Below, piece after piece: positions 1 to 8,762 of a DNA stretch of 64,000 bases. The notes below the pieces were generated by a model, which was given only the letters and a program-made list of their open reading frames with translations, was not told the DNA's origin and searched no databases. Source of the stretch: Algoriphagus sp. PAP.12 (GTDB taxonomy: Bacteria > Bacteroidota > Bacteroidia > Cytophagales > Cyclobacteriaceae); assembly GCF_026652115.1 (NCBI RefSeq), contig NZ_JAPPSQ010000005.1, positions 62,001-126,000 of the forward strand, given 5' to 3'. Every line of letters starts with the position of its first letter. Position 1 is the first letter of the stretch. The translations under genes were made by a program, and so were the position numbers.

Positions 1-746
1 GTCCCTGATTCACTCCCTCCCCAACGAATATCTGCCCGATCCAGGTTATGGTAAAATAGTGCGTTTGGTTGGTTCCGCTCTACAATCCCTTGCACATCAG
101 GTCCTCCTTGCTTAGGCCCATGAGCTCCCCCATCAAACCAAATAATAGCCAATTCGCCATATCGGGAAGTCAATTCCTCCACCATGCCTTCACACATTTT
201 ATTGTAATAGGCCTGTCTGTTTTTGGAAAATTCCGAATTTCCCTGAACTTTGAAATCGTGGACTCCCATAAATGAATTCCAACGAATTCCGATATAAATC
301 CCCGGCTCAATCCCCTGCTTTCTACAAGACTCCACAAAGTCTTTAACGATATCACCTTTCCCCTCCTGAAACTTCAAGGCTTTCATGCTATAAGGATTGA
401 CATCACTTTGATAGATGGCAAAACCTGTTTCATGGGTCGCGGTCAGAATGGCAATTTTGGCTCCCATTTCTTTGACAGACTTCACCCATTGATCGGTATC
501 CAATTGCTCGGGATTGAAAATATTGTAATCCGGAATTGGCGTAATCCGGTTTTTACTTTGTACATATTTTTCTTCATCAAAAACATGTAAATCATAATGG
601 AACACAGCGACTAACTCCGCATCCTGCCAAGCTAATTGGGATGCTGTTGGGACTGGTACAGGAGAAATGTCCTGAGCATGAAGAATAGGATTACTCAACA
701 GCAATAGAGCCAAAATGGAAAGAAAATATCTAGGGCTTAAAATCAT
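1..746 (-). CDS. Exported GH29-family alpha-L-fucosidase (partial, C-terminus off left edge)
   Basis: Hydrolase expected to remove alpha-L-fucose from glycans outside the cytoplasm. Only the first 248 codons lie in the window, so the stop is not seen. The ATG at 746 opens a signal peptide (hydrophobic core LSILALLLLS, cleavage near ILHAQ-D at residue 26). The body has the GH29 barrel pattern: FNPEQLDTDQWVKSVKEMG at 77-95, ILTATHETGFAIY at 100-112, and IIWFDGG at 201-207, where Asp205 matches the family nucleophile. The usual HWG near the N-terminus is replaced by FHYDLHVF, so it belongs to a divergent subgroup. It is divergent from the phospholipase C gene, with about 200 bp between them. The substrate could be a sugar other than fucose. 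Confidence 0.85.
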   Translation of the reverse strand, partial: MILSPRYFLSILALLLLSNPILHAQDISPVPVPTASQLAWQDAELVAVFHYDLHVFDEEKYVQSKNRITPIPDYNIFNPEQLDTDQWVKSVKEMGAKIAILTATHETGFAIYQSDVNPYSMKALKFQEGKGDIVKDFVESCRKQGIEPGIYIGIRWNSFMGVHDFKVQGNSEFSKNRQAYYNKMCEGMVEELTSRYGELAIIWFDGGAHGPKQGGPDVQGIVERNQPNALFYHNLDRADIRWGGSESG

Positions 747-953
747 GGGGTTTTAGTACTTTTTGTATTCAAATCGGATGTGAATATGGAGAATAATCTA
801 AGCTTCTTCAAACATTATTAGTGCAATTACCCTAAAAATTGTATTTGAGAAGAATTTGACAATATGCCCTAATTGGTTTCCATGCTCATTTCTTTACATT
901 ATCTTAACCTCACTTTTAATCAAGACTCCAAGCAACCCCATTATTTTCACCTC

Positions 954-3455
954 ATGAAAAAAACCAGGAGAGAATTCCTCAAAAAATCAGCTCTATTGAC
1001 TGGAGCAGCAGGAATGTGGCAAATATTACCGACTTCCATTGAGAAAGCTTTAGCGATCAGCCCAGACCCGGGAACCACTTTTGAAGATGCCGAGCATGTA
1101 GTTATGCTGATGCAAGAAAACCGATCATTTGACCATTGTTTTGGAACCCTCCGTGGGGTAAGAGGATATAATGACCCGAGGGCGATTTCCATTCCTCAGA
1201 AATTCCCTGTATGGATGCAGCCTGACAAAGAAGGAAACCGATTTGCCCCTTTTAGACTAGATATCCAGGCCACCAAAGCAACTTGGATGCGGGATATTCC
1301 GCACTCTTGGGAAAACCAGGTTGACGCAAGAAATAAAGGGAAATATGATGGCTGGATTGAGGCCAAAAGACCCGGAAGAGAAGAGTTCAAAAAAGTCCCA
1401 TTAACCATGGGCTATTATACCCGCCAAGACATTCCTTTTTACTATGCTTTTGCTGATGCCTTCACGGTTTTTGATCAGCATTTCTGCGCTGCACTGACAG
1501 GTACTACTACCAATAGAAGTTATTTCTGGACAGGTAAAACGCATGGCGAACCTGGCACCAAAGCCAAAGTAAGAAATGGCGAAGTAAATTATGAGCACGA
1601 AGCGAGCTGGAAAACTTTCCCTGAAAGACTGGAAGAGTTGGGTATTTCTTGGAAAGTGTACCAAAACGAAATCAGCTTACCTTCTTTGGTGGAAAACTCT
1701 TCTTTACTGGCAAACTTCACAGACAATAACTTAGAATGGTTCTCTAATTTCCATGTCAAATTCAGTCCTGGATTCTACGAATACCTTGAATATCAAAAAC
1801 CGATTTTGGAAAAGGAAATTGCAGACTTTGAACAGCATGGAGTACCTCAGGATGCTGGAGCAGATTTCTTGAAGAAAATTGAGGAGAAGAAAGCTCAGCT
1901 GGCAATGGCCAAAGAGTATTTGGTAACTTATAGCCCAAGCAATTTTGAAAAGCTAAGCGGCTTTGAGAAAAACCTCCATCGCAAAGCATTTGCTAGAAAT
2001 TCAGGTGATCCGAATTTCCAAAAAATAGAAAAAATCAAATACACCGAGAATGGTGAGGAGCGAGAAGTAGAAGTTCCAAAAGGAGATATTCTTTACCAAT
2101 TCAGAAAGGATGTCAATGAGGGAAATCTCCCTGCTGTGACATGGTTGGTTGCCCCACAAAAATTCTCCGATCACCCAAGTGCACCTTGGTATGGAGCCTG
2201 GTTTGTATCTGAAGCTTTAGACATTCTAACCAAAAATCCTGAGGTATGGAAAAAGACCATTTTCATTCTGAATTACGATGAAAATGACGGTTATTTCGAT
2301 CACCAGCCTCCTTTCGTTGTTCCTGATCCTAAAAACCCAGCCGAGGGATTGATATCAAAAGGGATAGGTACTGATGGGGAATACGTGTACAGCGAAGATG
2401 AAAAAGCTTCAGGATTCGATGAGGATGAGTGCAGAACCAGTCCCGTTGGCTTGGGATACAGAGTACCTTTGATTGTCGCTTCTCCATGGACACGTGGCGG
2501 CTATGTCAATTCTCAGGTTTCCGACATCACATCTACTATCCAGTTTTTAGAAAACTTCTTAAGTAAGAAGACAGGAAAAACCGTCAAAGAAAGTAACATT
2601 TCCGATTGGAGAAGAATGGTTTCAGGTGACTTAACTTCTGCCTTTAGGCCTTATAACGGAGAGCCATTGGAAAAGCTGAAGCCAGTGGATCGAAATGAAT
2701 GGATGACTCGAATCCACAAAGCCCAGTTCATGGATTTACCTGATAATTTTAAGACTTTCTCCCCTTCAGAAGCTCCTGATTGGAATGAAGAGAGGCTGAA
2801 AAAAGAAGGGATCTTGCCTAGTCAGGAAAAGGGTACTCGCCCTTCCAATCCATTGAATTATGATTTGAGAGTGACTGGAGATTTTGATGCGGCAAAACAG
2901 GTCATCACCATGACTTTCGAAGCTTCCAAAAAGATTTTTGGAGAAGATGCTTGGGGAGTACCTGTTCAAGTGTATGCACCTGGAAAATTCAAAAGTGATG
3001 ATTCAGATCAATGGGAAGAGGCTCGGAACTGGAATTTCGCAGTGAAAGCTGGCGATACTCTTACTTATGAATGGCCTGTGGCTGATTTTGAAAATGGAAA
3101 TTATCACCTGAGAGTTTATGGTCCGAATGGCTTTTATCGTGAGCTAAAAGGCAGTGGAAAATCCGGGTCTGCACAGATGATGTTGACACCAGGATTTGAT
3201 TCGGCTGGCAAATCTAGGACAGCAAATCTGATTACTGATATCCAAGGAAATGCTCCAATTCAGCTAAAGGAAAATGCCTATAGAAAAGACGAAGCCGGCA
3301 AAAAAATCAATCCAAGAAAACAAGAAACTACGCTTGACTTCGAATCTTCGAAAGGCTGGTATGATTTGACTGTTAAAGGACCTGGCTTTGAATGGACTTT
3401 TGCAGGAAGAATTGAAAATGGAAAAGAAAGTATTTCGGATCCATTGATATCGTAA
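954..3455 (+). CDS. Phosphocholine-specific phospholipase C, Tat-exported
   Basis: Phosphoesterase (PF04185 type) that cleaves phosphatidylcholine or related phosphodiesters in the periplasm, or releases phosphocholine from glycans. The open frame extends upstream to 873, but the ATG at 954 is chosen because it places the twin-arginine motif TRREFLKK at residues 4-11, followed by a hydrophobic stretch (LLTGAAGMW). The metal-binding/catalytic motif QENRSFDHCFG sits at 54-64. The N-terminal catalytic domain fills about residues 40-600. The C-terminal third, with beta-rich repeats, fits the two bacterial PLC C-terminal domains (PF05506). The length of 833 aa is normal for this family. It is monocistronic and ends at a shared bidirectional terminator. 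The C-terminal domain assignment is less certain than the catalytic one. Confidence 0.92.
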   Translation: MKKTRREFLKKSALLTGAAGMWQILPTSIEKALAISPDPGTTFEDAEHVVMLMQENRSFDHCFGTLRGVRGYNDPRAISIPQKFPVWMQPDKEGNRFAPFRLDIQATKATWMRDIPHSWENQVDARNKGKYDGWIEAKRPGREEFKKVPLTMGYYTRQDIPFYYAFADAFTVFDQHFCAALTGTTTNRSYFWTGKTHGEPGTKAKVRNGEVNYEHEASWKTFPERLEELGISWKVYQNEISLPSLVENSSLLANFTDNNLEWFSNFHVKFSPGFYEYLEYQKPILEKEIADFEQHGVPQDAGADFLKKIEEKKAQLAMAKEYLVTYSPSNFEKLSGFEKNLHRKAFARNSGDPNFQKIEKIKYTENGEEREVEVPKGDILYQFRKDVNEGNLPAVTWLVAPQKFSDHPSAPWYGAWFVSEALDILTKNPEVWKKTIFILNYDENDGYFDHQPPFVVPDPKNPAEGLISKGIGTDGEYVYSEDEKASGFDEDECRTSPVGLGYRVPLIVASPWTRGGYVNSQVSDITSTIQFLENFLSKKTGKTVKESNISDWRRMVSGDLTSAFRPYNGEPLEKLKPVDRNEWMTRIHKAQFMDLPDNFKTFSPSEAPDWNEERLKKEGILPSQEKGTRPSNPLNYDLRVTGDFDAAKQVITMTFEASKKIFGEDAWGVPVQVYAPGKFKSDDSDQWEEARNWNFAVKAGDTLTYEWPVADFENGNYHLRVYGPNGFYRELKGSGKSGSAQMMLTPGFDSAGKSRTANLITDIQGNAPIQLKENAYRKDEAGKKINPRKQETTLDFESSKGWYDLTVKGPGFEWTFAGRIENGKESISDPLIS

Positions 3456-3589
3456 GCTTATTCAAAGTCGAAAGACGATAAATAGAAACCCCTCTGGTTG
3501 TGTCACTACAAACCGGAACAACTTAATGACCTAAACTATCAATTGTAAATGCGGAAAGAGGCATCAATTCCGCTCAACCTGACAAAAAT

Positions 3590-3619
3590 AGGCCCTGCTT
3601 ATCGATATAAACAGGGCCT
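3590..3619. terminator. Bidirectional rho-independent terminator
   Basis: AGGCCCTG at 3590-3597 pairs perfectly with CAGGGCCT at 3612-3619. An A-run lies on the left and a T-run on the right, so it can serve both the phospholipase C gene (+) and the M1 peptidase gene (-), which converge here. Confidence 0.85.
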
Positions 3620-3625
3620 TTTTAT

Positions 3626-5266
3626 TTACCTAATCTTCAAGGTCGATACATAATAATCTGGGTCAACCTGTACTTCTGAAGGAGCTTCAATCTCCATTTT
3701 CTTCCATTCTGTGGTTGGATGAAGGCGGACATTTCCCCCTCCCAAACTGATATCAACTGGAATATCAAAGGATGGAATACAATTGTTCCATCGATAGTTC
3801 AAGGTGTTATCCTCCGAGAAATAAAATTCAAATGTAGGAATACTCGTTTCTCTCAAATACTGATCAAAGAAAGGCTTCAGATCCATTCCCACCTGATGTG
3901 AAATATAGCCCTCTACTTGTTGGGTAGTCACAGTTTGATGGTAAAATTCCTTATTCAAACCTCTCAAAATCTCCCTCCATTTTTCATCGTTATTCAGAAT
4001 CTGACGAAGAGTATTTAGCATATTACCACCCTTGTAATACATATCCCCGGAACCGCTTCTATTAACTCCATAAATCCCGATTATTGGGCTTTGGTTAAGG
4101 ATATTTGCTCGGGTTCCTCTCACATATTCCTGACCTGCTTCTTTCCCATAGAAATAATCCAAAAACAAGCTTTCCGAGTAATTGGTGAAGCTTTCGTGTA
4201 TCCACATATCCGCCACGTCCTTGTAGGTGATATTATTGGCAAACCACTCATGACCGGACTCATGGATGATGATGAAATCGAATTTCATTCCCCAACCGGT
4301 TCCGCTCAAATCTCTTCCCAGATAACCATTGGCGAACTTGTTTCCATAGGTCACAGAACTCTGATGTTCCATTCCCAAATAAGGAACTTCTACCAATTTA
4401 AATCCATCTTCATAAAATGGATAGGGCCCAAACCAATGCTCGAAAGCCTCCATCATTCTTGGAGCATCTTTGAACTGACTTTTGGCCTTTTCCAAATTGT
4501 CCCGAAGCACATAATAATCCATAGAAAGAGTTCCTTTTTCTCCAGCAAATCCCTCTGAGAAATGCACATAGTCTCCGATACTGATATTAACTCCGTAGCC
4601 ATTGATCGGATTATCGACAAACCAATCATAAGTAGTGGTCGTCTTGCTTTCTTTCACATTGATCAGACGACCATTGGACACATCCATCAAGCCTTTCGGA
4701 ACTGTCACTGAAATCAGCATACTGTCTACCTCATCTGCAGGGTGATCTTTGCTTGGCCACCAGATACTCGAACCGATTCCCTGATTGGAATTGGCGATAA
4801 AATCCTTTCCATTGGTATCTTTTTGCCAGGTAATTCCTCCATCCCAAGGCGGACGAACTGCTACTTTAGGCTTTCCTTCAAAAGAAATCAACACTTCATT
4901 CATCTCCCCTGCTTTCTGTTCCTTTCTCAAGGTGATGAAATGAGCCGCACCAAGTTTTTCCACCTTCAATGGCTCTCCGTTTTGGCTTGCAGCCGTGATT
5001 TTCATAGGTTCCTGCAAATCGATTTGAAGGGTCTCACCTGGCTTCTCTACTTGGTAACGAACCAAATTGGTTCCTTTGATGGATTGGGTTTCCGGAAAAA
5101 CCTCCACTGATAAATGGTAATAATTCAGATCCCACCAAGCCCTTGCAGGCGTAATACTTCCTCTAAGCGTATCTGCAAAAGTGATAGGTCTCTGGGCAAA
5201 TAATTGGATAGAAGAGGCCACTGTCAGCCCAAAAATGGCAGTAGCTTTAATTATTCTTTTCAACAT
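3626..5266 (-). CDS. M1-family metallo-aminopeptidase, secreted, short form
   Basis: Zinc aminopeptidase that trims N-terminal residues from peptides, probably periplasmic. A signal peptide ends near SSIQLFAQ-R (residue 25). The N-terminal beta-saddle domain (about 40-230) is followed by the thermolysin-like domain. LGMEHQ at 297-302 replaces the GAMEN exopeptidase motif, HESGHEWF at 335-342 gives the zinc His335 and His339 with catalytic Glu336, and WIHESF puts the third ligand at Glu358. At 546 aa it lacks the long C-terminal helical domain of E. coli PepN. It lies 32 bp downstream of the DPP-IV gene on the same strand, so the two probably form a peptide-degradation operon. Confidence 0.93.
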   Translation of the reverse strand: MLKRIIKATAIFGLTVASSIQLFAQRPITFADTLRGSITPARAWWDLNYYHLSVEVFPETQSIKGTNLVRYQVEKPGETLQIDLQEPMKITAASQNGEPLKVEKLGAAHFITLRKEQKAGEMNEVLISFEGKPKVAVRPPWDGGITWQKDTNGKDFIANSNQGIGSSIWWPSKDHPADEVDSMLISVTVPKGLMDVSNGRLINVKESKTTTTYDWFVDNPINGYGVNISIGDYVHFSEGFAGEKGTLSMDYYVLRDNLEKAKSQFKDAPRMMEAFEHWFGPYPFYEDGFKLVEVPYLGMEHQSSVTYGNKFANGYLGRDLSGTGWGMKFDFIIIHESGHEWFANNITYKDVADMWIHESFTNYSESLFLDYFYGKEAGQEYVRGTRANILNQSPIIGIYGVNRSGSGDMYYKGGNMLNTLRQILNNDEKWREILRGLNKEFYHQTVTTQQVEGYISHQVGMDLKPFFDQYLRETSIPTFEFYFSEDNTLNYRWNNCIPSFDIPVDISLGGGNVRLHPTTEWKKMEIEAPSEVQVDPDYYVSTLKIR

Positions 5267-5271
5267 CTTGA

Positions 5272-5296
5272 AAGTCGTAAATAGTAAGTCGTAAAT
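5272..5296. repeat. Short direct repeat AAGTCGTAAAT x2 in the intergenic spacer
   Basis: AAGTCGTAAAT at 5272-5282 recurs at 5286-5296 with a 14-bp period, between the two peptidase genes. Similar GTAAGTAGTAAG-type strings flank the four-helix-bundle gene near 59.3 and 59.8 kb. Confidence 0.6.
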
Positions 5297-5298
5297 CG

Positions 5299-7512
5299 TT
5301 ATTTGTCCTCAATCTTCACCGTCTTTCCACCCGGAGGAACATTCTTTCTCAAATAATCGGTGTAAAGCTTAGATAAGTGAGCGTTCGTTCCTTCTCCTTC
5401 TGAAATGGAATGGGAACGATTAGGATAAGGCATAAATTGAAACAATTTGCCATGCTTGATCAATTCATTGACCAACATCTCGGCATTATTGTAATGCACA
5501 TTGTCATCACCTGTTCCATGGATATAAAGCAGATTTCCTTCCAGGTTTTTAGCATGGGTGATCGGAGATCCGGCAATGAAGTCCTCCGGATTTTCCTGAG
5601 GCAAGCCCATGTAACGTTCCTGATAAATATTATCGTAGGTCATCTGGTTCGCAACAGCGGCGATAGAAATACCGGTTTTATAGATTTCCGGATATTGGAA
5701 CATCAAATTCAAAGTAGCAGAACCACCACCTGACCAACCCCACACTCCTACTCTTTCGGGATCTACAAAATCCCAAGCAACAATCTGCCTGGCAGCTTCC
5801 GCTTGGTCAGAGATATTTAAGCGACCAATTTTTCTGTAAATGCTTTTTCTCCAAGCTCTACCTTTTGGTGCCGGCGTTCCTCGGTTATCCAAACTGATAT
5901 AGATATATCCATCTTCGGCCATATTCCCTGTATAAAGTCTGTTATTCCCCACTCCATAGGTATCCTTTACATTGGCTCCCCAAGGCTCCGTATAAACAAA
6001 GAAAACAACAGGATAGATTTGGTTTGGATCAAAATCGGCCGGCTTGACCATCCATCCATCCATCTCAGTCCCGTCTCCCAAAGTAACTTTGAAAAACTCC
6101 ACATTTGAATCCACTTGGTTGGAAGCCAAATTCGCATCAATGCCTTTTTCCTTATCCAAAGGTTGATGCTTTGGCAAGGAAATCCATTCCATCATTGGCT
6201 TGACAGTATGGCTTTGAAACTGGTGCATGGCCAATGTTCCACTTGGAGAAATGGTATAATTATGAGTTCCTTCCTGATTGGCTGGGCTCACTCTTTCCAC
6301 TTCACCTTTTCCATCTAATTTGGTTCTGAAAAGATACTTCTGAGTTGCATTTTCTGGTGTCGCATGGAAATAAACCACATTTTTCTTTTCATCGAAGTGC
6401 ACCAAATTCATCACGTCGAAATCACCTTTGGTAATCAAAGTTTCCTTACCGTCCAATCCGATTCTGTAGAGGTGTCTCCATCCATCTTTATCGGATAGCC
6501 AAAGGAACTCCTTATTATCATTGAGCCACTTGAACTCATGTCTGTAAGTCAACGAATAGACATTTTCCCAAGTAGAAAGGACATCGATCCAAGCCTCATC
6601 CCGCTCCTCAGAGATCAATTCCACATCATTGTTGACCACATCTACACCGAAAATCTTGCTATGATTTTGCTTTCGGTTCAACTGCTGTACCAATAGGAAA
6701 TCATCAGAGTTCCATTCCATTCTTGGTAAATAATGCTGCTGAGGATCCCCAGGAATCGCCAACCAAGTCAAATTTTGATTGGCTAGTTCGATCACACCAA
6801 TTCTTGCTGGAGAAGGTGCCTCACCGACAGTTGGATATTCTACAGGAATCACTTCAGAATACACTGAATCAGTGAAGTTGATCATATCATAATCCTTGAT
6901 CTTCTCTGCATCTAACTGCCAGAAAGAGATCCTTTTTCCGTCAGGGCTCCATTGGAAACCGTCTCTACATGCAAATTCTTCTTCGTAAGCCCAGTCAAAA
7001 GTTCCATTGATCAATTTTCTTGTTCCATCAGTAGTCAAGGCAGTGGTTTCACCAGAATTCAAATCTTCTACATATAAATTGAATTCGCTGACATAAGCCA
7101 CTTTTTCAGCATCAGGAGAAAGCTTTGCAAAACGCAAAGAAGACTCTGGAAGTCTCTTTCCTACTTGCTGAAGTTTTTTGGAATCCAGATCCAAAACCCA
7201 GTAATCACCTTGAGTATCCAATCTCCAAACTCTTTTGGTGTTGGTATAAATGAGGACCTTTTTACCATCCTCAGAAAAAGTAAAATCACGAACAGCCAAA
7301 GGTGACTCACCTGCTGGAGCCAATAATTCAGCTGGTATAACCAATGACTCGGACTCGTCCATGATATTTTGCTGGACAATTCCACTTTTGTTTGATTGAT
7401 AAAAGGACTCTCCATCGGGAGCCCATTTAAAGGATTGGGCAAAGCTGCTTTGGGAAATAATCGCCCAAAAGCAAACTAGTACTAGTTGGAATAGAAATCG
7501 GGTATTTTTCAT
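5299..7512 (-). CDS. Dipeptidyl peptidase IV (S9B family), secreted
   Basis: Serine peptidase that removes X-Pro or X-Ala dipeptides from N-termini in the periplasm. A signal peptide ends near QSSFAQ-S (residue 26). An eight-bladed DPPIV propeller (about 70-450, PF00930) carries WAYEEEF at 174-180, whose Glu pair anchors the substrate amino terminus. The C-terminal alpha/beta hydrolase (about 500-725, PF00326) has the nucleophile in GWSGGG (Ser594), Asp669 in HGTGDDNVH, and His701 in NRSHSI. The length of 737 aa is typical. It lies just upstream of the M1 aminopeptidase, and the pair suggests joint processing of proline-containing peptides. Confidence 0.95.
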   Translation of the reverse strand: MKNTRFLFQLVLVCFWAIISQSSFAQSFKWAPDGESFYQSNKSGIVQQNIMDESESLVIPAELLAPAGESPLAVRDFTFSEDGKKVLIYTNTKRVWRLDTQGDYWVLDLDSKKLQQVGKRLPESSLRFAKLSPDAEKVAYVSEFNLYVEDLNSGETTALTTDGTRKLINGTFDWAYEEEFACRDGFQWSPDGKRISFWQLDAEKIKDYDMINFTDSVYSEVIPVEYPTVGEAPSPARIGVIELANQNLTWLAIPGDPQQHYLPRMEWNSDDFLLVQQLNRKQNHSKIFGVDVVNNDVELISEERDEAWIDVLSTWENVYSLTYRHEFKWLNDNKEFLWLSDKDGWRHLYRIGLDGKETLITKGDFDVMNLVHFDEKKNVVYFHATPENATQKYLFRTKLDGKGEVERVSPANQEGTHNYTISPSGTLAMHQFQSHTVKPMMEWISLPKHQPLDKEKGIDANLASNQVDSNVEFFKVTLGDGTEMDGWMVKPADFDPNQIYPVVFFVYTEPWGANVKDTYGVGNNRLYTGNMAEDGYIYISLDNRGTPAPKGRAWRKSIYRKIGRLNISDQAEAARQIVAWDFVDPERVGVWGWSGGGSATLNLMFQYPEIYKTGISIAAVANQMTYDNIYQERYMGLPQENPEDFIAGSPITHAKNLEGNLLYIHGTGDDNVHYNNAEMLVNELIKHGKLFQFMPYPNRSHSISEGEGTNAHLSKLYTDYLRKNVPPGGKTVKIEDK

Positions 7513-7725
7513 CCCAGAAAATTACTAGAAAAATATTATTTCAGGGAAAAGAAGGTTAAAAGCAAGACCGCTTAGCTCATTATTTTATCTAAACGGGTTG
7601 AATAGGGTTTAAAAACTGGAAAGTCCTTCATAGCATGAATTCTTAAAAATTCCACTTTGTAATAACGTAGTATTTGCCTTGAGTATCCTGGTTGGCAAAA
7701 ATTAACCAATCCTTCTTTTTTGATC

Positions 7726-7751
7726 GTTCTTTTGTCTTGACACAAAAGAAC
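7726..7751. repeat. Perfect palindromic hairpin, dispersed-repeat type
   Basis: GTTCTTTTGT (7726-7735), six-base loop CTTGAC, ACAAAAGAAC (7742-7751). From memory, similar CTTGACACAAAAG palindromes occur many times in intergenic DNA of related Bacteroidota, so it is more likely a dispersed repeat than a terminator. Confidence 0.6.
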
Positions 7752-8019
7752 CAAAATCCCGATTAATATCGAGGACAAGATCTGGCAAAGCTTCCAACCT
7801 CACTCCAACCGCACTCCTTGCTGCCAGCTCTTCCCACCGCACCTGTAATATTCAAGTAAACATGAATTTTTTAATAGCTCTAAATAAATTTGCAATACGT
7901 TAAAGGTATCCGGAATTTCCTTTGAATTGGCTTCAAAATGCTTTACCTCATTTCTGGCAAAAAACCCCTGATTACCGAGGAAGGATATATTTTTCAGAAG
8001 AGCCAAGATTACAATGTGA

Positions 8020-8055
8020 AAAATCCCGGAAATCGAAAATGAAAACCGGGATTTT
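8020..8055 (-). terminator. Rho-independent terminator of the cupin gene
   Basis: AAAATCCCGG (8020-8029) pairs with CCGGGATTTT (8046-8055) across a 16-nt loop. On the minus strand it follows the stop of the cupin gene by about 30 nt and ends in a short U-tract. Confidence 0.75.
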
Positions 8056-8087
8056 AAGGCTTTTATCTTTATCTATATGCGAGACCT

Positions 8088-8594
8088 TTACCTTCCAAAA
8101 TCATCCTGAAGGCGAACGATATCATCCTCATCTGAAGGTTGGGAGGCGTCGGTATGTTGCCAGATTTCTGCAACCATTCCCCAATCTTCCATTCCTATCA
8201 ATCTATGTCTCTCTCCTTGCTGCAACTTAATCTTGTCCCCTTTTTCCAACACCTTGACCTCACTTTCCACATCCGTCAGACTTGTCGCAACAGACACCTT
8301 TCCGTCGATACATCTCCAGATCTCTGCTCTTCGAAAATGGTATTGCCAGCTCAATCGCTTCTGAGGAGCAACCAATAAAATCTTGGGACTTAGCTTCTCA
8401 GATATTTTAAGGCTTTCAAAATCTTCCTCTGGGAAGAACTCTTTTGCAAAATCTGCTGCCTGAGCTTCATTCAAAACCAGAAATCCTCCCCATGGGCGCT
8501 CTCGGTCTTGCTTAACGATCTCAAAACCAAGTTCTCCCATTAATTTCTCTGCTTTCGCAAAAACTTCTTCTTTTGTTCTCATGGTGGTTTTCAT
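8088..8594 (-). CDS. Cupin, mannose-6-phosphate isomerase type II C-terminal-like
   Basis: A small single-domain cupin of 168 aa resembling the isomerase domain of type II phosphomannose isomerases. Visible cupin features are RPWGGFLVL (about 33-41), PQKRLSWQYHFRRAEIW (about 77-93) with His and Glu in metal-ligand positions, and LQQGERHRLIG (about 124-134) with the second His. No signal peptide is present, so it is cytoplasmic. The start may be ATG 8594 or ATG 8582, four codons in. It is divergent from the aminotransferase gene. Cytoplasmic hexose-phosphate isomerisation is the best guess; a sugar-binding or lyxose-isomerase role is possible. Confidence 0.75.
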   Translation of the reverse strand: MKTTMRTKEEVFAKAEKLMGELGFEIVKQDRERPWGGFLVLNEAQAADFAKEFFPEEDFESLKISEKLSPKILLVAPQKRLSWQYHFRRAEIWRCIDGKVSVATSLTDVESEVKVLEKGDKIKLQQGERHRLIGMEDWGMVAEIWQHTDASQPSDEDDIVRLQDDFGR

Positions 8595-8762
8595 AAAAAT
8601 TGGCGCTGCTAAGGTAATTTATCTTCATTTTTTTCACTCTGAATTTTACATAAAAAGTCGGGCCAGTTTTCTGCTTTTCTAATCAATACAATAGAAAACA
8701 GAGGAACTTTCATTGGATTTCAATTGTGCTATCCCTAGCTTTTGAACTGAATATATTTCCTT

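Larger units (their letters stand above)
7513..8087. other. Intergenic region, no convincing gene
   Basis: About 575 bp between the DPP-IV gene start and the stop of the cupin gene, both on the minus strand. Short open frames here have no recognisable domain or good codon pattern. The recognisable contents are a 10-bp-stem hairpin at 7726-7751 and the terminator of the cupin gene at 8020-8055. Confidence 0.6.

Noticed and set aside
7572-8006. Two 68-aa minus-strand frames in the gap after the DPP-IV gene
   Set aside because: No domain, start or codon pattern supports them, and they lie over a hairpin repeat and low-quality sequence.
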